Notes: generated by a model from the sequence alone, not told the origin. Positions 20,267 to 31,100 are shown, counted from the stretch's first letter. The stretch is DNA of 64,000 nt from Isoetes taiwanensis (GCA_021234155.1 JAJEKV010000039.1:6798912-6862911), one strand, 5' to 3'. Translations and numbers: made by a program.

Positions 20267-20835
20267 ATGCATCGTAGTTAACAACGGTTACCGATGATGG
20301 GATCACCTCTGTGTTCCTTAGGACGTGGTGTACTGTCAATGTGGACATGACCGCGAACTGCTTGTAAAGCATGTAGTTCATAGCCGCGTTCATCTTGGCT
20401 ATAATAGGAACCTGACCATTCCTTACGCCACAATGAACTGCGAACTATAGGCATGATAGGTTCCTTGTAGATAAATTTTCTTTTATTTTCTTATAGGGGG
20501 TGGACCCTTCAACCACAACCTAATTATTTTATCTATATAAACTGATATATTACCATGTGCAGGCCAGTGAGCAGTACGTGACCTGTCCATGTTAGGGGGT
20601 TGCTGATGACCCGATTTCTTCGCTTTATGTTATCTACATGTTCTGTTTGTTGTTGACCTTGGACCTTGGTCCTTGCACTTTTTAATTGTGATAATGATGT
20701 AAATTGCACTTTTGATGCTTAAACTGTTGTCAACTTGAAAGCTTTAATATATTACCTTCTGAAATAAGGAATTTCCTTATTGTCATTTATTATATTTGTA
20801 TCTAACCTCAATGCTGAGGACAACATTATTTCTTT
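20267..20835 (+). other. gypsy 3' untranslated region
   Basis: No coding is seen between the pol stop (20266) and the polypurine tract. A fully open second frame is absent. Confidence 0.6.
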
Positions 20836-20848
20836 AAGGAGGGGAGAA
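20831..20848 (+). other. polypurine tract
   Basis: TCTTTAAGGAGGGGAGAA directly abuts the right LTR start (TGTGACG at 20849). The purine run AAGGAGGGGAGAA is a typical plus-strand primer site. Confidence 0.9.
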
Positions 20849-22435
20849 TGTGACGTTCCAAGTATTTATACGGTATAAGTATAAATATGTTGACACGTCA
20901 CCAAGGATACATACGCCACATGGGGTATGGAAACCTAGGGGGTTCACTTAAAAGGGATTAAATTAGCTATGCTAATTTAATTATTGACAATAATAACCTA
21001 TAATTAAGGAACTAATATTTAAAAACCATAATTAAGCTAATTATGGTTTGGGAAGGCGCCACATGGCCACCCTCGATTGGTTAGCATGATAATGCTAATT
21101 GGGGTCAATAGGGTGGATCACCACCCCCATATCAGCCACAACTCACCTTGAGCGGTGGGGCGCCACCCTTGTGACAGTGGCCACCACGAATCTCACACAA
21201 GCTAAACACCGGGACCAAGCGGATGGAGATCCCCAATGACAACGGGTCGAGGCGAAATACGGTGGGTGGCTAGTGTAGTTGTGAATTCTAGGATAAGCCC
21301 TATTGGGCACTGTTTGGGTTGTTGGTCTATTCTCTCTGTGTTTACTCGTAGGAACTAACCCTTGATTGTAAAGGTAGATTCTCTATATATTTCGATTCTG
21401 GTTCGCTTGTAATGGATGGATTGGTGGTTGTTAGCCTAGTGTTACTCCGGAAATGGGGATTAAGGGGGTAGAGACCTCGGAGGCTATTTATTGTAGTATG
21501 CTCCTAGATAGAGCCCCTATTATCCGATTAATTGCGGCACTGTGCACAAGAGCCCACCGAGTCATAGATGCTATGGTACTGGCTTAGCACCGGACAAGGA
21601 ACACAGTGGTGAAGTGGTTGGCGGGTCCCCGCCACGAACATAAAAGGCTCCAGGACTCCTATAGTGAGCTAGGCGATAGTCGGTCCACGTGAGGGCGGGT
21701 ATGGGTCCGACACTCCACGGGTGGGAAGGTGTGACCGCATGGGGCACCTTGCACTTTGAGTAGATTTAGGGCGAGTAAGTCGGTGCACGGATGCGGGGGG
21801 TGATGCGGCACGTATTCTCTAGCTTCGCCCATGGAGCCCCCGTGATTACGGAAGGGGCGCTTCCCGACCTGCCTCATCGGACAGGGACTTCATGAACCCG
21901 GAGTAGGCTCGAGGGTGATGCCTCGGGCCCTGCGTCTCAGGAAGGCTATAGCGACGCCATAGCGTGAATTGACCCATCATCGCAAAGTGTGCCGCGGAGG
22001 GGCGGATGGAGTGGACAACCCTAGCCAATGTTCTATGCCGATAGCGCCATGTCAAGATTCGGGTCTGGCGATCTCTTGAGACCTAGCCGTCGGTCGATCC
22101 TCACGGAGTCCGAAGGGGTAGAACCATGGGTTTGGGGTGTTTTCTTAGGTTTAGATGCATATTCTTTGCCGTTGGTATTTGGATGGATGTGCCACCCTTT
22201 CGTGGTGGTTATTTATATGTGATTTATCTTTGTGTGCTAACCCTTGTATTCACGCTTCCGACGTAGGAGCCCCATTGAAGGCGTGGGCGAATATTGCCAG
22301 TGACCTTCTTTCGGACCTCATATTATAGATGGCCGAAATAGGCGGAGGGGCCTCGCTCATGGCGAGTTGGTCGCGCCATGGGGAAAGTCCCCGTATGTAT
22401 ACGCCCAGGGTCGTATATGTCCAGGGAGCGTCCGC
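20849..22435 (+). repeat. right LTR of the gypsy element
   Basis: About 1.59 kb, starting TGTGACGTTCC like the left LTR. It ends at ...GCGTCCGC just before the repeated GAGTC (22436-22440), where the left LTR reads ...GCGTCACA. It is slightly shorter than the left LTR because of many small deletions in its GC-rich middle. Confidence 0.9.
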
Positions 22436-24406
22436 GAGTCTTTCTCATCTGTCACATTCAAGTCAAAGATGCTTACATCAGCGGGGAGGCACCCTACCCA
22501 TAGTATCGGCGGCTTCCCTTGTGCATAAAGCGCCCCGGAATTCATTCCACTTTTGCCATCTTGCCTCCTTACAAAACACAATCTTATCACAGTCTGTTGG
22601 GCTGACACGCTAGATGAGCTTTCGGAAGGATCCGCAATGTCATCACCACCTTTTTCTTTGATTTTCTTGCGTTTTTCTTCTTCTCAGTATAATTGTTCTG
22701 CGACGAGTCCGCTCTAGCAGCTTGAATGCCTCGGACTTTGACCCATACGTGCATGCGGTGGGCAATGGGCAACCATATTCCACCCATTGTTGGCCCGGGC
22801 GTGGCGTAGTTGTTCCACGTATGGATTGCAATAGTACAGACATTGAATCAGTATCATAGAATAGAAACACGCCGGGCGCGATTTGAATAGAATTGATCAA
22901 GAGAAAAATCACGCCTGGTGTGAAATGAATAAAGTTACTAATGCAATTCACGCCAGGCGTGCTTTCAAATCAAACCAATTCACGCCAGGCGTGTTTTCAA
23001 ATCAATCGAATTCACGCCAGGCGTGATTTGAAAACACGCCTGGCGTGAATACAATTTATGAAACCAGGTTGATTTGAAAACACGCCTGGCATGAATTCGA
23101 TTGATTTGAAAACACGCCTGGCGTGAATTGGTTTGATTTGAAAACACGCCTGGCGTGAATTCGATTGATTTGACCAGATTGAAAGCACGACTGACGTGAA
23201 TATTAAAATGCTAACATCCTAATGCAGTTAGTTACCTTTTGTATAGAAATGTCTTCCCCATTTCATTCAACGTTGCACTAATCTCAGCCAAATCTGCAGG
23301 TGAAGTATTGGCATCCAAGATACGACACCTCCTATATGCATAATGATTGTAGAACGCGTTTTGTCCTGTTTGTTCTGCCTGCCTGATGAGGGCCTTCTGT
23401 GCCTCAACAGAATGCTGCCCGTCGATGACGACGAATTTAATATTTTCATTTAACAATATATCCTGGAAGTTCGGTCCACACGCCGAGGCTTGTTCGAGAT
23501 CATATCCCAAGGTAGCACATCCACTGGCATAGGCATTTGACACGGATTACTAATCATGCTCGAACAATCTCCATGGCATGTCTTTGGATCATATCTTACC
23601 GCTAACATAAATGGAGCTTGGTGAACGGATGAGGGACTTCACATGGATCATAAAAGTTTCCTTAAGACCCAATGGATAATGGTCGAGTATTTATTCAGCT
23701 TGTTCATGGCCTCTAGTTTTGCGCCACACTCATCTGTTCATTCTCAAAAACGAAGCCTCCATGCCTTCGACAAGCTGCAGGTTGAACATCCTTCCCTAGA
23801 TCTAGGACCCTCTTAGAAGCTTTCAAGTCGGCTAATTCCCTAGCTTGCTGCAAATAGTGACTTGGTGTCGGTTTAGTGAACATGCCTCTACGCGCATTTA
23901 CCGTAACCCTTGGCAAATAGATATTGGCGAATCGCTACATTGGTTGGCCAACCATACTTGAAACATGTCTCACCGTTCACATCTGTCTTCATGAACGTAT
24001 CCTTGTATCGCGAGTAGCTCAAAGTGAGTAAGTCCGAGCGGATCTTTCTTACGCTACGTGTGTAATCTCCAAGAGCAATTTGCGGTTGGTGTCATCCTCT
24101 TCCTCACAAGAGATTAGGATCCCTTGTTTGGCCATCTTGTTGCGCTTCCTTTTTCCTCGAGAAGAGAGTTAAGTCGAGCTTGCCATTTGTCTTGGCAAGG
24201 TCAACGTACTCCTAAGCACCCTCGTCCATTTCCTCTTCAGGGCAGGCAGGGTCAGTGGTTGCTATAAGAATCGGCCCTTCATCATCTAAGGTGAGATCAT
24301 ATGGTACTGCATCTGGGTCGTCTGCCCTTGCTTTCTTGGCAGGATTAGAACCCGAATTCTTAGGGGTTTTCTTCCTCTTTGGGCAATCGCAAAAGAAGAT
24401 GAGCAT
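22436..24406 (-). pseudogene. 5' part of a split gene with a ParB-like domain
   Basis: Read leftward from an ATG at 24406 (MLIFFCDCPKRKKTPKN, a basic and then acidic N-terminal tail). Coding blocks follow in changing frames: EYVDLAKTNGKLDLTLFSRKK, RKIRSDLLTLSYSRYKDTFM and ETCFKYGWPTNVAIRQYL, then HYLQQARELADLKASKRVLDL, then NIKFVVIDGQHSVEAQKAL (23445-23395). The last matches the DGQHR-x-A core of ParB/sulfiredoxin-like domains. An exon ends at about 23233 with donor AAAG|GTAACT. Coding resumes near 22800 (WVEYGCPLPTACTYGSKSEAFKLLE) and ends at NVTDEKDS against the transposon. No plant ParB-like gene is named with confidence. In phages and bacteria, ParB-like and DNA-methyltransferase domains are often fused. 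Confidence 0.45.
22868..23198. repeat. palindrome array (10 units) forming a foldback, in an intron
   Basis: Ten copies of CACGCC-W-GGCGTG or close variants start at 22868, 22910, 22949, 22981, 23013, 23035, 23081, 23113, 23145 and 23186. Units 22949-23013 and 23081-23145 are spaced exactly 32 bp, and the linkers (TTTCAAATCAA...AATT) are also conserved. The left units are the reverse complement of the right units, so the whole array folds back around about 23030. It lies in the apparent intron following the ParB-like exon. Confidence 0.85.
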
Positions 24407-24434
24407 TTTTAGAGTACTTTTGAGAACAAGAGAT

Positions 24435-24650
24435 CACGCTTGGCGTGCATTTAAACCTAAATTAGTACAAATCACGCTTGGCGTGTTGGTAGCTCCTATT
24501 ATTGACCATGCTATGCGTGAATTTGAAACTAGAATGCTTTTGCATCCACATTTTAAGCTACATACCCTTCATGAATCCATATTTCACACTATTTAACCTC
24601 ATTGAACATTGCTATCTCCAACTGTATAACACCGCTATATTCTATATATA
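24435..24650 (-). promoter_or_regulatory. 5' flank of the ParB-like gene: palindromes and TATA-like box
   Basis: CACGCTTGGCGTG occurs twice (24435-24447 and 24473-24485) with a weaker CATGCTATGCGTG at 24507-24519, 30-115 bp upstream of the ATG at 24406. A TTTATATATAG sequence on the minus strand (about 24636-24650) is a candidate TATA box. The same palindrome sits near the TATA boxes of two other minus-strand genes in this window. Confidence 0.5.
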
Positions 24651-24659
24651 AAAGCGAAA

Positions 24660-25295
24660 GCAAAATTATGTTCTCTGAAGCGGACAATCGAGCATTAAGC
24701 GATGGTAATACTTAAAATTCATGCAAAGCATAATAACTCAAACTCATGCAAAGCATATTAACTGAAGGCAAGGAGATATCTCAAATTCATGCAAGCATAA
24801 TACTCTCCACACAGTGTGTATTCTGTGGCAAATTAAATACCTTGAATAGGGTTACATTGTATTACGTGGTATTTCGATCAACGTCCTCTGAAACTTGAGA
24901 GGAGCCGTGTTTAGGGATTCCTCTTCCACCGCTTCCTCTGCCCCGTCCGCCTCGACCTCGATTCACTTTAGAAGACATCTCCGGAGTCGCCTAGTAACAG
25001 AGTCGGAAGGTCGCTTGGATACGCGCTCGAGCTGCTCGAGAAATAGCTGGCAAGAAATAGCTTTTTCTACCTGTACGAGAAATAGAGAAATTTGAATTTC
25101 AAGAAAACACAAAATGCAGTTTCGAAATATTCTTGACACATACAAATAATAATGACAAAGACCCGTCCGCCGACTTCTTTCATTAAGTTTTTAAAAACCA
25201 ATCTACCCAAAAAGTATCCCGCCAAATTTATCCCGCCTAAACGTAGTTAACCTAATCTTTCTTCTAATTCGAATTTTCCCGACCGCCAGAGTTTC
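24660..25295. other. about 640 bp without a recognised feature
   Basis: AT-rich sequence with a mixed GC-richer patch (24890-25080). A minus-strand stretch at 24963-25145 is open but has no motif. Nothing is supported. Confidence 0.3.
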
Positions 25296-25301
25296 CATCA
25301 C

Positions 25302-25915
25302 AAGGCACCCAAAAATTTAACCACTGTAATGAACCACTAAAAGACCACTATAGATGTGGTTTTTTATGATAAAATTTTTATTCTTAGTAAGAACCACATA
25401 ACATAGTGGTTTTCATAACGAGTACGTGGTTATTAATGTTGATTTTTATGTTATAATGTGGTTTATTAAAATCAATATTAGTTTATTACATGGCTTCTAG
25501 GATCAATGGTGGTCATTGATGTTGGTTTTCTAGCTTAGTCCGGCTTATTAAATCAATCGTGGTTTGTAACATGGTTTTCAGCATTACTTTAAATATGGCA
25601 ATGGTTTTTTATATTGATTTTGTATTGTAATATAGCGTATATAAGTTGAGTTAGTTTATGACATGGTGTTTTATACTAATTTAAATGCCATAGTGGTCAT
25701 TCATGTTAGTTTTCTATTATGACAGCATATGATATAAAATGGTCGTGGTTTGTAGCATGGTTTTCAATACCGAGTTAATTGTCATGGTAATTATTCATAG
25801 TTATCACCTAAAAGGATGTGGCTATTCATAGTGGTTACTCATAAGGCACCCAAAAGACTATTGTCATAATTTACTGCTATCAAACCACTATAAATATGGT
25901 CTTTTATAGTTTTTG
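25302..25915. repeat. AACCACT-rich non-autonomous repeat (GGCACCCAAAA terminus)
   Basis: Begins CAAGGCACCCAAAA and is filled with short runs of AACCACTA, TGGTTT and related words. A second CATAAGGCACCCAAAAG occurs internally at about 25841. The reverse complement of the same terminus (TTTTGGGTGCCTTG) closes a compositionally similar repeat at 34880-35494. This suggests one family of non-autonomous DNA elements. The second terminus was not resolved here. Confidence 0.45.
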
Positions 25916-26434
25916 TTTTTTGAAGGACGCCGGATTACTCAAATATCAAGCAAACCAAAACATGTGAAAGCTCAAAGGCATCTTTTCTAATCTGCATATC
26001 CCTCAACACCATACTATAACCAAGAAAGCTAGGCTCATAATACAAAATATACTTCCTTGGGGGTCTCATAGTTCCATGCGGAATAAAAATACTAGTGGTA
26101 GAGATGAAAATAAGAATACTAGGTGGCTAAGCTCATAATAAAAAATATACTCCCACGAGGGATTCATACCTCCATGGGGAATAAAATACGAGGGGTAGAC
26201 ATGAAATAAAAAAACTAGGCGCTCCTCCTCCATACTCCACTCAAATTAGTCATCTTACCCATGGGCGGATTCTAACTCGTGTAATTCTTATTGGCAAGAT
26301 GCTTTTCGCATATTCTGTGTTTCAGGGGGCAAAAAATAGCGCTGTTTAAATAAAAAAAGGGCAAAAAAACACTGAGCGGCAAGTTCTTTCTCTGATCGAT
26401 TCTAGAGACACGAGCGATCCGGCGATCTCGATGA

Positions 26435-26955
26435 TTACGGCATGGCGGATCTTCTCACGCTGACATTGTGATAGTTCTGGGCAATTGCAGCTCTAGTTGG
26501 ATTCTGCGTGGCTCTCAAGAGCAGATCGACAATTTTTTCAGTAGAAAGAATAGCCTGACCCCTCGTGTTCAATCCTTTCCAAATCCGACCCTCTGGATTT
26601 CCTCCTGAATGCGAGCTCAAAAACCCGTTTCTTCCTTTCGCAACATCCCTAATCCGGCTTCTACCTCTGAAGCGCCAGCTATGGCATCTCCAAGCACCTG
26701 CTTTGGTCCCTCGTAGCTTTTATATCTGGCGGGATAAGAGTGGACCTCATTATATGATATTTCTACTAAGCTAACACAAAAAGAAGAGCCTTCAAGTTAT
26801 CAGAAGAGGATCCGCCTTCCATAGCCGCAGCTATGGCAGATTCCTTGAGCTTCAACATTCTCTGTTTAATTGCCAGGATGGAGGTCTGGTCCTTCCGAGC
26901 TATGGGTGCCACTTTTTCCTCTGCAATTTCCTTATGCGATTTCCTGCCCTAGCAA
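26435..26955 (-). pseudogene. unrecognised gene fragment, C-terminal exon-like
   Basis: A leftward reading that starts after an acceptor-like TTTTTTGCTAG at about 26952 gives GRKSHKEIAEEKVAPIARK, DQTSILAIKQRMLKLKESAIAAAMEGG and SSSDNLKALLFVLA-stop near 26774. This is a lysine/glutamate-rich helix and plausible protein C-terminus. Further left, 26620-26435 is open (GRIWKGLNTRGQAILSTEKIVDLLLRATQNP). I cannot name the family and no complete gene is visible. Confidence 0.3.
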
Positions 26956-27035
26956 AAAAGGGAGATGAAGGGAGATTCGGCGGAAGGGAGATGAAGGGAG
27001 ATGAGCGATGAAGGGAGATGAAAGGAGTTGAAGGA
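26955..27035. repeat. GGGAGATGAA minisatellite
   Basis: About six imperfect tandem copies of (A)GGGAGATGA(A), interrupted once by TTCGGCGG. The run is purine-only on the plus strand. It lies just upstream (minus sense) of the gene fragment at 26435-26955. Confidence 0.7.
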
Positions 27036-27039
27036 CAGA

Positions 27040-27990
27040 TCGTTGTCAGGCAGGGTCTGCGATGCTCCTTGTTCACCATTACAATTGTGTGGCAAGGGTT
27101 AGATCCGAAATCAGGTTATTCACAATATTGTTAGTAACACAGGGTTTTGAAATGTAAATGATAGAGAGGTATGCTGGCTATGCGAAAGGGAAATAAAAGC
27201 TAGTAAAAACTAAACCTACATAGTGCAAAATCCTTCTGTTCGTGAGTAAATCTAAAATCAAGAGAAAACATTGGAAGAATGGAAATCTAAAATCAAGAGA
27301 AAAAATATGGATACACTCAAGACAAGAAACACTAAAGGCAAAAAAAGGAAAGAAAAAAAAGAAGGAGAGAAAATGTAACTAATCATGCTATTGAAACAAC
27401 AAGGAAAAAGACGAATAAAAATGTTATTCCAACACAAGTCCTACCATTTAAAAATATTGGGCTATTCCATTTACCTCTAAATTTTAAACCAAACATGCAA
27501 ACTACTTTTAACATTTGAAGTCTGTTATGCATTAAGGATTGGCACATATGAGTTAAGGGAACAATGTTAAAAGCTTAAGCTAAGAATGACAATTTTAAGG
27601 ACATAACGTCATTTCGATCCCATTTTTCCTTCAATATTGTATGTCATTTATGACATCCAAGTATCTTTTACATAAGGTGTCTTTTGCATCCAGCCGACCA
27701 AAAGATATGTTCGCGGCAGCCTTGGCCGTCGCGATAAATTTCTTGTAGATATAAGAATGTGGAGCTTCATGCGAAATAAACAACTATCAATGTGAAAAGA
27801 TACGCACTAGGCACAAACTAGAAAACTCTAGTTTAGTATATGATGCAAATAAGATGGGTGTAGGATACGAAATATTATGTGCCAAACATGCAGTTCATGC
27901 ATAGAAGGAAGTAACCTGACATACATGCATCAACTAGAAGATGGTGAGTAGAAAGATGGCCGACGTGCAGAGCGCGGAGGCCAGCTTGTC
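27040..27990. other. about 950 bp AT-rich, no gene recognised
   Basis: A-rich sequence with an AGAAAAAAAAG tract near 27345-27370. No open frame with a motif, no RNA gene and no clear repeat end. Confidence 0.35.
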
Positions 27991-28002
27991 CGACCAAAAA
28001 AC

Positions 28003-28530
28003 AACCCAACAGGCTTTTGGCATAATGGAAAAACCATTGGGCTTCATTCTGCCTTCCCATCCAATCTTATTACGACACGTGGCAAGTTTTCTTTATTTGG
28101 AAGTCGAGCAAGAACAGCGACATATTTTTACCTTCCTTCAGTCGATTTTATCCTACAGTTCATGGATCTTACCCTGCATTCAGTCGATCTTACCTTGCAT
28201 TCAGCAGCAGAATGAAGCCCAATGGATATTTTCCATTATGCCAAAGGCCCGCTGGGTTGTTTTCTATGGGCCATCTTTTTCGGCTAGAAAATAGCCCAGC
28301 GGGCCTTTCCCTTATACGGAAAAAAAAAAAATTACCTTCAATTCTGCGACCAGATTTTGAGGTAGAATCGGTAGAATGCAAGGTAGAAATAGCTGAATGC
28401 GGAGTAAAAGCAGCAGAATGCATGGCAAAAATCTGTGTAGAAACAACGACATGCGAGGTGTTGAGTTTTGTGTTTTTAGGATAAGAAACACAGACACGTG
28501 TCGAGGCGCTATTGGATGCGGCGGCAAAAT
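28003..28530. repeat. nested foldback (inverted repeat) element
   Basis: 28003-28056 and 28201-28257 are near-perfect reverse complements (both include GGCATAATGGAAAA and CATTGGGCTTCATTCTGC). GGCCCGCTGGG at 28246 pairs with CCCAGCGGGCC at about 28304 across a short loop. Farther out, GCATTCAGTCGAT-type repeats (28136-28204) pair loosely with AGAATGC-type repeats (28370-28425), and ACACGTGGC near 28077 with ACACGTGTC near 28493. This fits a non-autonomous foldback or a long hairpin precursor. Confidence 0.65.
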
Positions 28531-28954
28531 TAAAGGTAAGGATTCGTTTTGGCATGCAAAGAATGCCCCTTCTTCCAGAGGTTCTATTTTCTATACCTTC
28601 ACTTAATTATTCAAAAGCTTCTTTCTTGCTTCAAATCTATGATTTAGAGAAATTACGAAATTAAGAGTAGTGGTTGATAACGGAGACGTTATCACCAAAA
28701 CCAGAAAGTAGAATGGTAACCCTATGAACGTAGCCCTAACGGCGTGAACAGAGGATATGGGGCCAAGGCGAGGAGGCTGGATTTGGTGCGTCAAAACCTC
28801 ATTCGGATGCTTATCGTTCTTTACTTATATTTTCCAGTTTATCAGGTGATCAAGTCTTATGTTCTTGAGCTGTAAGTATTTCCTGTCTCTCGCCGTAATG
28901 ATCTAACATTCTGAATCTATGGATCAAGATATTCTTGCCATAGTTTCCAATTAC

Positions 28955-29312
28955 TGTTGAATACACTTGGCATGTTCAGCCTGTACACGCGTGGCAGTGA
29001 AGGGCAATGACAAGTGAAGGTCTGGATGTGCAGATCGGAGGAAAGAAAAAGGGAATGACGAAACAGGGCAGGGGAGTGAGCGCAGGTGAAACCAACGGAG
29101 TGGAGGCCAAATAGGTGAAAAGAAGTGCCGAAGCTGTAGGAGAGGGTGCAGACACTCTGAGGGCGCCGGATTGGAGGAGTGAAGCTGAGAACAAGCAGTA
29201 GTGGGCAACGAAGCCAAGGAGCAGAGCCGGTCAAGAATCCAAGGTCAAGCTTGGGCTGTCGGGTGCAAAAAGGTACTGTGGCTAAGCATCTATTTGATTT
29301 CTAAATCCAACA
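28955..29312 (+). repeat. copia left LTR
   Basis: 358 bp, TG...CA, preceded by ATTAC. It ends immediately before G and the PBS TGGTATCAGAGC at 29314-29325. Confidence 0.93.
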
Positions 29313-29368
29313 GTGGTATCAGAGCTAGGCTTTGATCGGGTAGGAGATGCTGGGGTATTCAAATTAGA

Positions 29369-30230
29369 TTGCTTGTGTATTTGCGAAAACAAATTGGAGA
29401 AGTGATTCAACGCTGGGCAGCATACAGTCGGATTTGCCAAAGACAGGTCAGTGAAGGGAAGATTCTGTGCAGGGAGGATTTATTGTCTAGCATCTGCTGC
29501 CTGATTCGGCACAGAAGGATTTGGCGGAATTTTGCACAGGGGAAGAATATCTGTTGTAAACCGGTAGAGCTGGAAGTTCGTGAGGATTCGGCATTCTAGG
29601 AGGTGGCTTATCACAAGCAGCTTTTCATCATGGCAAGCAGACAAGGTATATTGTTGCAGTGCCGGAGGGAAAACAGGTGGAGACGTGACTGTGAAGGTCA
29701 GATGTTTGAATACAAGAAAAGGGAGATAGCACTTGAAAGCGAGAAATTAACAACTATTGGAGCAGTTGGTCATACACAAAGGAGTAAGAATGTATTGACC
29801 CTAGATTGTGGAGCCGAGGTTACTGTTGTGAATTCATGCGAGATGTTACGGGGTTTTCAGAAAGGTGAGAGGCCTGGAGTAGTTCAAATGGGGAATGGAA
29901 TACTTGAGGAAGTCTCTGGACGAGGAAATCTTGAATTATTAAGGGAAGGTAAACCTGTTGTCAATGTGCCAAATGCATTGTATGTACCGGGTATGTTCTT
30001 TAATTTATTATCAGTAGCAAATCTGGTAGACGATGGTTTTGAGTTGAGATTTCACAAGACTGGTTGCAAATTTATAAAAGAGGGTGTGAAAACATTTGAG
30101 GCTCAAAGAAACGGAAATTTATTTGAGTTGAATGTGAATGCTATTAACAAAGTTTCAGTAGTAGACGATATACATACTTGGCATTTGAGAATGGCGCATG
30201 TAAATTATAACAAATATTAAAATTGCAAGA
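29369..30230 (+). pseudogene. copia protease and gag-pre-integrase
   Basis: After a short 5' open stretch (29369-29599) without gag motifs, the frame 29603-30220 contains the protease active-site region TLDCGAEVTVVN, with Cys where Ser or Thr is usual after the catalytic Asp. It continues VPNALYVPGMFFNLLSVANLV and FELRFHKTGCKF, then WHLRMAHVNYNKY, the gag-pre-integrase histidine motif. The region where a capsid would be encoded is missing. The frame ends in a stop at 30220 just inside the pre-integrase domain, and coding resumes at 30240. Confidence 0.8.
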
Positions 30231-30239
30231 AAGCATAAT

Positions 30240-31100
30240 TTGTTAAATGGATTGACATTTGTTGATGAAGAACATGGAGTATGTGAATCTTGCATGCTAG
30301 GCAAGCAGGCTAGACTTCCTTCAAAAATAAAGGACTACGAGCATCTAGGGTCGCTTGAGTTGGTACATTTCGATGTGTGTGGACCTATGCAAGTACAGAG
30401 TCTTGGAGGCAAGTTTTATTTTGCTACATTTATAGATGATTTCAGAGAGCGACAAGGTGTTATTATCTGCGTTCGAAAGATCAAGTATTCAATGCCTTCC
30501 AGCTTTATGTCGCAGAGGTGGAACGTGAGACATCTTCACGTGTAAAATCATTGAGGTCGGATCTTGGTGGCGAATACAGGTCAAGTGAATTTATAAGATT
30601 TTGTCAGATGCGTGGAATTAAGAGGCAGTATACATGTCGTTATACACCCGTGAGAATGGTGTTTGAGAGCGTAAAAATCGCACCATTATGGATGGCCGGA
30701 TGTATGTTGAAGCATCTTTGGATTACCCAATTACGTGGGGAGAAGCAGTAGTAACTGCCGCTATATATGAAATAGGTTGCCAATTTGCTTTGAAGGGAGG
30801 TGTTCGAGGAAATATGGTGCGGAAAAAGACAGTCTGTTGAACGATTGAAGATTTATGGGTGTTTGGCCTATATGTTAGTTCCAGAGGAGCTGCGTAGGAA
30901 ATTGGATAACAGAAGTATTCCAACCTTCTTGGTAGGATATGATGAGGAAACCAATGGCTATAGGCTATATGACCCTGTAACACATAAAATACATGTTAGC
31001 AGAGACGTTGTATTTGATGAGGCAATATTGTATAAAGATAGGAAGAGTCTGACGAAGCAAGAAGAAGCAGAATGGGTTCCAGTAGAATCTTTTGAAGAGG
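30240..31100 (+). pseudogene. copia integrase, frameshifted
   Basis: The zinc part VCESCMLGKQARLPS (30280-30325) and HFDVCGPMQVQSLGGKFYF (first catalytic Asp) are followed by an FIDDF block. After frame changes come SLRSDLGGEYRSSEF (second Asp, ~30553-30590), the expected third acidic region degraded near 30650, and then LKIYGCLAYMLVPEELRRKLD and FLVGYDEETNGYRLYDP, the copia integrase C-terminal region. At least two frameshifts make it inactive. Confidence 0.85.

Larger units (their letters stand above)
9374..22435 (+). mobile_element. 13-kb Ty3/gypsy chromovirus carrying extra ORFs including a histone H3-like gene
   Basis: Complete LTR retrotransposon: LTR 9374-10988, PBS 10990-11001, internal region, PPT 20831-20848, LTR 20849-22435, flanked by GAGTC on both sides. 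The pol order PR-RT-RNaseH-INT and a C-terminal chromodomain place it among plant chromoviruses. Unusually, about 4.3 kb between the PBS region and gag carries additional coding units: ORF A, an H3-like ORF, ORF C and block D. The element is inserted into a minus-strand gene whose halves lie at 7961-9373 and 22436-24406. Frameshifts in gag, RT and H3 mean this copy is unlikely to be autonomous as written, although several look like single-base losses in GC-rich DNA. Confidence 0.95.

Noticed and set aside
22868-23198. CRISPR-like array (regular palindromic repeats with ~19-bp spacers)
   Set aside because: The spacers are themselves conserved, the array inverts halfway, no cas-like gene is present, and the setting is a plant nuclear intron.
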